From Candidatus Sabulitectum sp. (GTDB lineage Bacteria; Fermentibacterota; Fermentibacteria; Fermentibacterales; JCC-6), in the NCBI GenBank assembly GCA_029940175.1, contig JAOZRM010000110.1:1-10436 (forward strand): 10,436 nucleotides of DNA, given 5' to 3'. The position numbers were made by a program, and so were the translations under genes. Numbering within the stretch: position 1 is the stretch's first letter; each line of letters opens with the position of its first letter. Shown piece by piece: positions 7,246 through 10,436 of the stretch. The notes under the pieces were generated by a model. It was not told the origin of the DNA. It searched no databases and saw only the letters and a program-made list of their open reading frames with translations.

Positions 7246-7992
7246 ATGAAGGGATACCTGAAGGTTGTCCTTGCAGTATTTGTTACTGTCTTCGTTGCCT
7301 GTGAAGAAGAGCAGGAAGTAATTCCTGCTGCTGTACCCATCGAGAGTGCAGATACTCTATTCATCAGCATTCCCGGTGGTACTTTTGTTAATTCCAGTGG
7401 AGTGACTGTGGAAGTACAATCCTTCCTGCTCCAGAAGACTGAGGTGAACAACAGGCTTTACAGGTATCTTGCGGACCTCTCCGGACTCTCCCATCCTGCA
7501 GATCCGGGTTTTCCCGGCATGGATGAATACTTCTATTTGTTTCCTGATTACCCGGTGGTTAATATCAGCCCTGGACAAGCAGAAACGGTTTCAGCTGCAA
7601 TGGGAGCAAGGCTTCCAACCAGAGATGAGTGGGAGTATGCCGCCTCCCTTGAACTCACTGGAGATCTAAGCGAGCAGTATCCGTGGGGGAACTTGTCTCC
7701 AGCAGAAACACCGGGTGTGCCCGCAAATTACATGGCTCTTGATGACTGGGAGCAGCGGGATCTGGATGGTTTCCTGTACACTGCCCCATGCATTTCTTTT
7801 CCGCTTTCAGGAGCTGGTCTTGCAGATATGGCCGGGAATGTGGCTGAAATGGTTTTTTGTGCTTCGGATTCTTCAATACACATCATGGGTGGTAGCTGGG
7901 CTCAGGTAGAGAACGCAATGACTCTGGGTTTTGAAAGAAGCATGGGTCATGGGGATATCACCTGGTATACCGGTTTTAGAATGGCAAGATAA
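7246..7992 (+). CDS. FGE/SUMF1-fold lipoprotein
   Basis: A 248-residue exported lipoprotein. A hydrophobic signal (about 5-18) ends at F-V-A-C19, a plausible though not ideal lipobox, followed by acidic residues. The rest is a compact FGE-sulfatase (SUMF1) fold: I-P-G-G-T-F (42-47), K-T-E-V-N-N (64-69), P-V-V-N-I-S (103-108), R-L-P-T-R-D-E-W-E-Y-A-A (122-133), Y-P-W-G (145-148), G-L-A-D-M-A-G-N-V-A-E (191-201), M-G-G-S-W (214-218) and a final G-F-R. The cysteine pair expected in a true formylglycine-generating enzyme is not apparent, so a structural or binding role is more likely. GldJ and GldK of Bacteroidota type IX secretion are lipoproteins with this same fold. That is suggestive beside a PorX gene, but the fold is widespread and this protein is shorter. 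Start is supported by AAGAAGGA (7228-7235) and by abutting the preceding stop. Confidence 0.85.
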   Translation: MKGYLKVVLAVFVTVFVACEEEQEVIPAAVPIESADTLFISIPGGTFVNSSGVTVEVQSFLLQKTEVNNRLYRYLADLSGLSHPADPGFPGMDEYFYLFPDYPVVNISPGQAETVSAAMGARLPTRDEWEYAASLELTGDLSEQYPWGNLSPAETPGVPANYMALDDWEQRDLDGFLYTAPCISFPLSGAGLADMAGNVAEMVFCASDSSIHIMGGSWAQVENAMTLGFERSMGHGDITWYTGFRMAR

Positions 7993-8019
7993 AAAAACCG
8001 GGAGACATTATCCCCCGGT
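7991..8019 (-). terminator. Intrinsic terminator of the leftward tRNA-Val gene
   Basis: A nine-pair stem with one A-C mismatch (7997-8005 with 8011-8019) and a five-base loop is followed, in the leftward direction, by seven or more T residues, the complement of the A-run at 7991-7997. It sits five bases past the tRNA-Val CCA end. The A-run includes part of the TAA stop of the lipoprotein gene, so the terminator overlaps a convergent coding sequence. In the rightward direction only CTTA follows the stem, so it should terminate that operon weakly if at all. Confidence 0.8.
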
Positions 8020-8023
8020 CTTA

Positions 8024-8100
8024 TGGTGGGCGAGGAGGGACTTGAACCCCCGACGTCCTGCTTGTAAGGCAGGCACTCTAGCCAACTGAGTTACTCGCCC
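8024..8100 (-). tRNA. tRNA-Val (anticodon UAC)
   Basis: Read on the - strand, a 77-base cloverleaf begins GGGCGAG at 8100 and closes with CTCGCCC. The D-arm is ACTC/GAGT. The anticodon stem CCTGC/GCAGG encloses the loop CTTACAA, giving anticodon TAC. The T-arm is GGGGG-TTCAAGT-CCCTC with one G-U pair. The discriminator is A (8027) and CCA is encoded at 8026-8024. All stems pair and the usual T8, A9 and TTC positions are present. It is transcribed against its neighbours from its own promoter and ends at the adjacent terminator. Confidence 0.96.
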
Positions 8101-8113
8101 TCAGTGCCGCTGA

Positions 8114-8142
8114 TAAATACTCATTTTCTTTCAATCTGTCAA
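8114..8142 (-). promoter_or_regulatory. Promoter of tRNA-Val, sigma70 type
   Basis: On the - strand a perfect -35 box TTGACA (8142-8137) is separated by 17 bases from TATTTA (8119-8114). The predicted start lies about 6-8 bases further on, just before the tRNA 5' end at 8100. The -10 box is only a partial match, but the perfect -35 and ideal spacing make the assignment convincing. Confidence 0.75.
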
Positions 8143-8145
8143 TAC

Positions 8146-8174
8146 TGGTCAGTGCATCAATTCTGTTTCATAAT
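8146..8174 (+). promoter_or_regulatory. Candidate promoter of the ACT-protein operon
   Basis: TGGTCA (8146-8151, four of six matches to TTGACA) and CATAAT (8169-8174, five of six matches to TATAAT) are 17 bases apart. Transcription would start at about 8181. The -35 box is only three bases from the -35 box of the oppositely directed tRNA-Val promoter, so the two polymerase sites would overlap. Confidence 0.55.
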
Positions 8175-8213
8175 TACCTAATGCTTAGAGATGAACAAAA
8201 AGAGAAAAGAAAT

Positions 8214-9977
8214 ATGAGTTGTTTTGGTGAAACCTGTCCGGTTGTTGTGATTCCCAGCCACAGGAGACAGCAGATATATTCTCGTCTTTTCAATTCCGAG
8301 GAAGTTGTTTCAATCACTGTGGATGTAAAGGATGGTCTGGCTCTACTGGGAGTAAGCGCCATTGACTGGGCTGGTCTTGCCTCAATAGTCATTGGTGAAT
8401 TACACCACGAGGGGTGGAATCTTGATCTGCTTGAGGGCTTTACCGTTGAGAAACAGGGAATTCGACGGGGCATCATAATAACAGGAATCATTATCAATGA
8501 TTCAGAGGAACGGGGCATCAAATTCAGAGAGGATGCCAACAAGCTCAGCAAATTGCTTCAAAGACTTGCAGTAGGCAGAGCCGGGGTTATATCACTTCTG
8601 GACAGATCAGCAGACAGGGTAGAGTGTTATCAGGGAATGCTGGAAGAGCTTGGAAGGATTTACCATGGAAATATTCCTGATGGTATTCTTGGAAAAAAAG
8701 GTCAACTCGTTCTGTTCATTAGTTCAAGATCTGATCAGTATCTGCTTGCCAGGAAGAAATCTGATCTTGCCTGGATTGTAAAAACCAACCATGACCTTGT
8801 TGAGAATGTTAGAACAAAGGGAGGTGCTCCCTTCTATAGGATCAGGAATATACGAGCTGGAGGTGAGCATCTTACTGGAATAAATATTGTAGGCTACGAG
8901 AGAGATATTTCTTTTCAGGATCTGACCGCAGCTCTTTCTGTTTCATGGCCAGGTGCTACTGTAAGCCATCAGAGGAAGTACACAACCCATGACGGTATAG
9001 TTTCTATCAGGGTTGAAATGACAGGCCCCAACGGCATGAGCGCAACCAGAACAGACTTGAAAATTATCAGGGAATATCTTAGAAAACTGCTGATTTCCAG
9101 GGGTATAGAGAGACTTCACCGGGTTCACCACTACGGTGGAACAGAGCATATTGGCAGAGCTCTGCTTCCTCTGCTGATAAAGGAATGCAGAACCACCGGA
9201 ATCAACCAGGCATACATAGCCCTTGAGAATATTACAACATTCAACGCTGAATTGAAACTTTTGCTTGTTACCAGTGCTGATAAGGATAGCAATACCAAGG
9301 ATCATGATACCCGTATACTGAAGCTGGTGAAAAACCTTAGTATTCAGAGAGGCATTGGAGTCAATTCCTTCAAGTCACCTTCCAGAAGACAGGATGTCTG
9401 GGTGGATGTGTTTGATTTCGTCGCAGAGCGAGAGCATTTTGACCAGATGGAGGACGCCTATTCCATTGTGAAGCACGCCATTCAGGAGAGTTTCGGTGAT
9501 TTCAGAGATTTTGATCAGGGGATGCGTCTTAATGATACGAATCAGCTTGATGAGATAAGAAAAGAACTTTCCGACATTCCTGAAACAGTTGTAACTGATT
9601 TTTATTACAGTCTTGAAGACTTCATGAGGGCTTCCGTGCCTGTGATTGAGCTATCCATGCACATCAGGCTTCTCTTTGAGACCATCTCTACTCTTTTATC
9701 TCGAAACAGTTTTCCTGGAACAGTTACCTGCGAGGAAGTACCTGGAAAGAACAGACCCGCAGCTACTCTTTTCTGTTGTGCCAGGAAAGGTGAATGCAGG
9801 AACATGGAAGGATTACTTGAGGTAGTAAGAAATTACACAGTAACTGCCAGCATCATAAGATGGTCAGGAGCTGTCTCAGTGCTGCTCAGAGTGCAGGAAA
9901 ACGGTCATGCCCTTCCCCCGGAGGAAAGGGATACCATTTTTAATAAAATTTCCGAAAGGCTGGTAGACCATGAATGA
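8214..9977 (+). CDS. Unassigned protein with ACT-like N-terminal domain
   Basis: I do not recognise this 587-residue soluble protein as a named family. Residues about 31-95 read as an ACT-type regulatory domain: a beta strand (V-V-S-I-T-V), then D51-W-A-G-L, a helix, H-E-G-W-N-L (65-70) and another strand (G-I-I-I-T-G-I-I-I-N). ACT domains usually bind amino acids. A second segment (about 258-300, H-D-G-I-V-S-I-R-V-E ... L-R-K-L-L) could be another alpha/beta ligand-binding unit, with less support. The C-terminal stretch (about 500-585) is alpha/beta-like and carries C506, C521, C522 and C528. No catalytic motif, membrane helix or signal peptide is visible. An in-frame ATG at 8181 would add 11 residues, but it lies at the predicted transcription start with no ribosome site. 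The ATG at 8214 follows a purine-rich AAAAGAGAAAAG run and is preferred. It overlaps the next gene by eight bases, so the two probably act together. Confidence 0.8.
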   Translation: MSCFGETCPVVVIPSHRRQQIYSRLFNSEEVVSITVDVKDGLALLGVSAIDWAGLASIVIGELHHEGWNLDLLEGFTVEKQGIRRGIIITGIIINDSEERGIKFREDANKLSKLLQRLAVGRAGVISLLDRSADRVECYQGMLEELGRIYHGNIPDGILGKKGQLVLFISSRSDQYLLARKKSDLAWIVKTNHDLVENVRTKGGAPFYRIRNIRAGGEHLTGINIVGYERDISFQDLTAALSVSWPGATVSHQRKYTTHDGIVSIRVEMTGPNGMSATRTDLKIIREYLRKLLISRGIERLHRVHHYGGTEHIGRALLPLLIKECRTTGINQAYIALENITTFNAELKLLLVTSADKDSNTKDHDTRILKLVKNLSIQRGIGVNSFKSPSRRQDVWVDVFDFVAEREHFDQMEDAYSIVKHAIQESFGDFRDFDQGMRLNDTNQLDEIRKELSDIPETVVTDFYYSLEDFMRASVPVIELSMHIRLLFETISTLLSRNSFPGTVTCEEVPGKNRPAATLFCCARKGECRNMEGLLEVVRNYTVTASIIRWSGAVSVLLRVQENGHALPPEERDTIFNKISERLVDHE

Positions 9978-10320
9978 TTACTCGGATCACTCTCCATCAA
10001 CATCGACATCAACTGATTTTTCTGAAAGAGAGAAGATGGAAATGCTTGAAAGCTGGTTTCAGCGAAGAACAGAAATGACGTCAAAAGCGTTAAAACTGAT
10101 TCTTATTCCAGTAATTGCAGTTTTATTTTTTGCAGCAATCTTCTGGTTCAGCTATTACATTCCAGTTCCTGCGGAGATTCTGCTTGGTCTTCTGGGAGCA
10201 TCCCTCCTTGCCTGGTTTATCTGTCTGTTCATAGGAGGAGGAATTCTCAAACGGGTAAGAACCGGAGACTCGATCATGCTCAGGAAGATAAGATCTTCAG
10301 AGCGTTCTCCACAATCTTGA
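9970..10320 (+). CDS. Unassigned small membrane protein, two helices
   Basis: A 116-residue protein that I cannot assign. It has a Ser/Thr/Asp-rich N terminus (1-20), a charged amphipathic stretch (about 19-40, possibly a short coiled coil), two membrane helices (about 41-62 and 68-92) and a basic tail with several Arg and Lys. By the positive-inside rule both ends should be cytoplasmic. The start ATG lies inside the end of the ACT-protein gene (eight-base overlap) with AAAGG at 9955-9959 as a plausible ribosome site, so it is probably cotranslated with that gene. Its stop codon overlaps the -35 box of the tRNA-Met promoter. No terminator separates it from the tRNA, so some read-through is likely. 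Confidence 0.75.
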   Translation: MNDYSDHSPSTSTSTDFSEREKMEMLESWFQRRTEMTSKALKLILIPVIAVLFFAAIFWFSYYIPVPAEILLGLLGASLLAWFICLFIGGGILKRVRTGDSIMLRKIRSSERSPQS

Positions 10321-10345
10321 CAAAATCTTAATACTACTGTATTGT
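10317..10345 (+). promoter_or_regulatory. Promoter of tRNA-Met, sigma70 type
   Basis: A perfect -35 box TTGACA (10317-10322) is separated by 17 bases from TATTGT (10340-10345). The predicted start is about 10352, eight bases before the tRNA. The -35 box includes the TGA stop codon of the preceding gene (10318-10320). The bases after the -10 box are C-rich, like the discriminator of stringently controlled stable-RNA promoters; that last point is inference. Confidence 0.75.
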
Positions 10346-10359
10346 CCCCACTTCGCAGA

Positions 10360-10435
10360 GGCGGTGTAGCTCAGTTGGTAGAGCAGCGGAATCATAATCC
10401 GCTGGTCGGGGGTTCAAGTCCCTCCGCCGCTACCA
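10360..10435 (+). tRNA. tRNA-Met (anticodon CAU), elongator type
   Basis: A 76-base cloverleaf with acceptor GGCGGTG/CGCCGCT, D-arm GCTC/GAGC, anticodon stem GCGGA/TCCGC around loop ATCATAA (anticodon CAT), T-arm GGGGG-TTCAAGT-CCCTC, discriminator A and encoded CCA (10433-10435). The anticodon stem lacks the three G-C pairs of initiator tRNA, so it is not fMet. CAU could also mark the lysidine-modified tRNA-Ile2, but the GCGGA...TCCGC stem resembles elongator Met. The first acceptor pair is G1-U72, a wobble in place of the usual G-C, and position 6 is also a T-G wobble. Confidence 0.9.
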
Positions 10436-10436
10436 G

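Noticed and set aside
7246..7992. Annotation as an active formylglycine-generating enzyme
   Set aside because: The expected active-site cysteine pair is not seen and no sulfatase gene is nearby; only the fold is supported.
8144..8153. Short palindrome ACTG-GT-CAGT between the divergent promoters, as a possible operator
   Set aside because: Four-base arms are too short to separate from chance, and no repressor gene is adjacent.
8037..10425. Inverted repeat of about 20 bases (around GGGGGTTCAAGTCCCTCC) flanking the ACT operon, which could look like mobile-element ends or attachment sites
   Set aside because: The shared sequence is the T-arm of the two oppositely oriented tRNA genes, a conserved tRNA feature. 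No integrase or direct repeat accompanies it.

Overview
The window is a dense bacterial chromosomal segment. Protein-coding genes run left to right on the + strand. A tRNA-Val lies on the - strand near 8.0 kb and a tRNA-Met on the + strand closes the window. The best taxonomic clue is a PorX-type protein (response-regulator receiver plus PglZ-type alkaline-phosphatase domain) next to a Bacteroidota-style sensor kinase, together with a DUF3098-like small membrane protein. This points to the Bacteroidota/FCB superphylum, possibly a little-cultured lineage such as a Fermentibacterota relative. The group-level guess is moderate and the lineage guess is weak; both are inferences.

Region 1 (1-7992) looks like one long cotranscribed block, because most adjacent genes overlap or abut. 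It opens with the 3' end of a LarA-like (nickel-dependent lactate racemase family) gene. Next come a membrane histidine kinase and the PorX-like response regulator/phosphatase, an apparent cognate pair. Then follow tsaE and tsaB (tRNA t6A modification), a RimI acetyltransferase fused in frame to a purine nucleoside phosphorylase, and folC (folate polyglutamylation). The block ends with a small two-helix membrane protein and a lipoprotein carrying a formylglycine-generating-enzyme (FGE/SUMF1) fold.

Region 2 (7991-8180) is an intergenic switch. A hairpin with an A-tract at the end of the lipoprotein gene reads as an intrinsic terminator for the - strand tRNA-Val(UAC). That tRNA has a clear sigma70-type promoter. 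A second, rightward promoter is packed back-to-back with it and would start transcription at about 8181.

Region 3 (8181-10320) holds two overlapping genes that I cannot assign: a 587-residue protein with an ACT-like N-terminal domain and a 116-residue two-helix membrane protein.

Region 4 (10317-10436) is an elongator-type tRNA-Met(CAU) with its own promoter, whose -35 box overlaps the stop codon of the preceding gene.

The most interesting items are the linked PorX/kinase pair with a four-cysteine knuckle in the kinase's extracytoplasmic sensor, the RimI-PNP fusion inside the t6A cluster, and the unassigned ACT-protein/membrane-protein pair between two tRNA genes. No stretch longer than 300 bases lacks a gene. 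I saw no insertion sequence, CRISPR array or phage gene.
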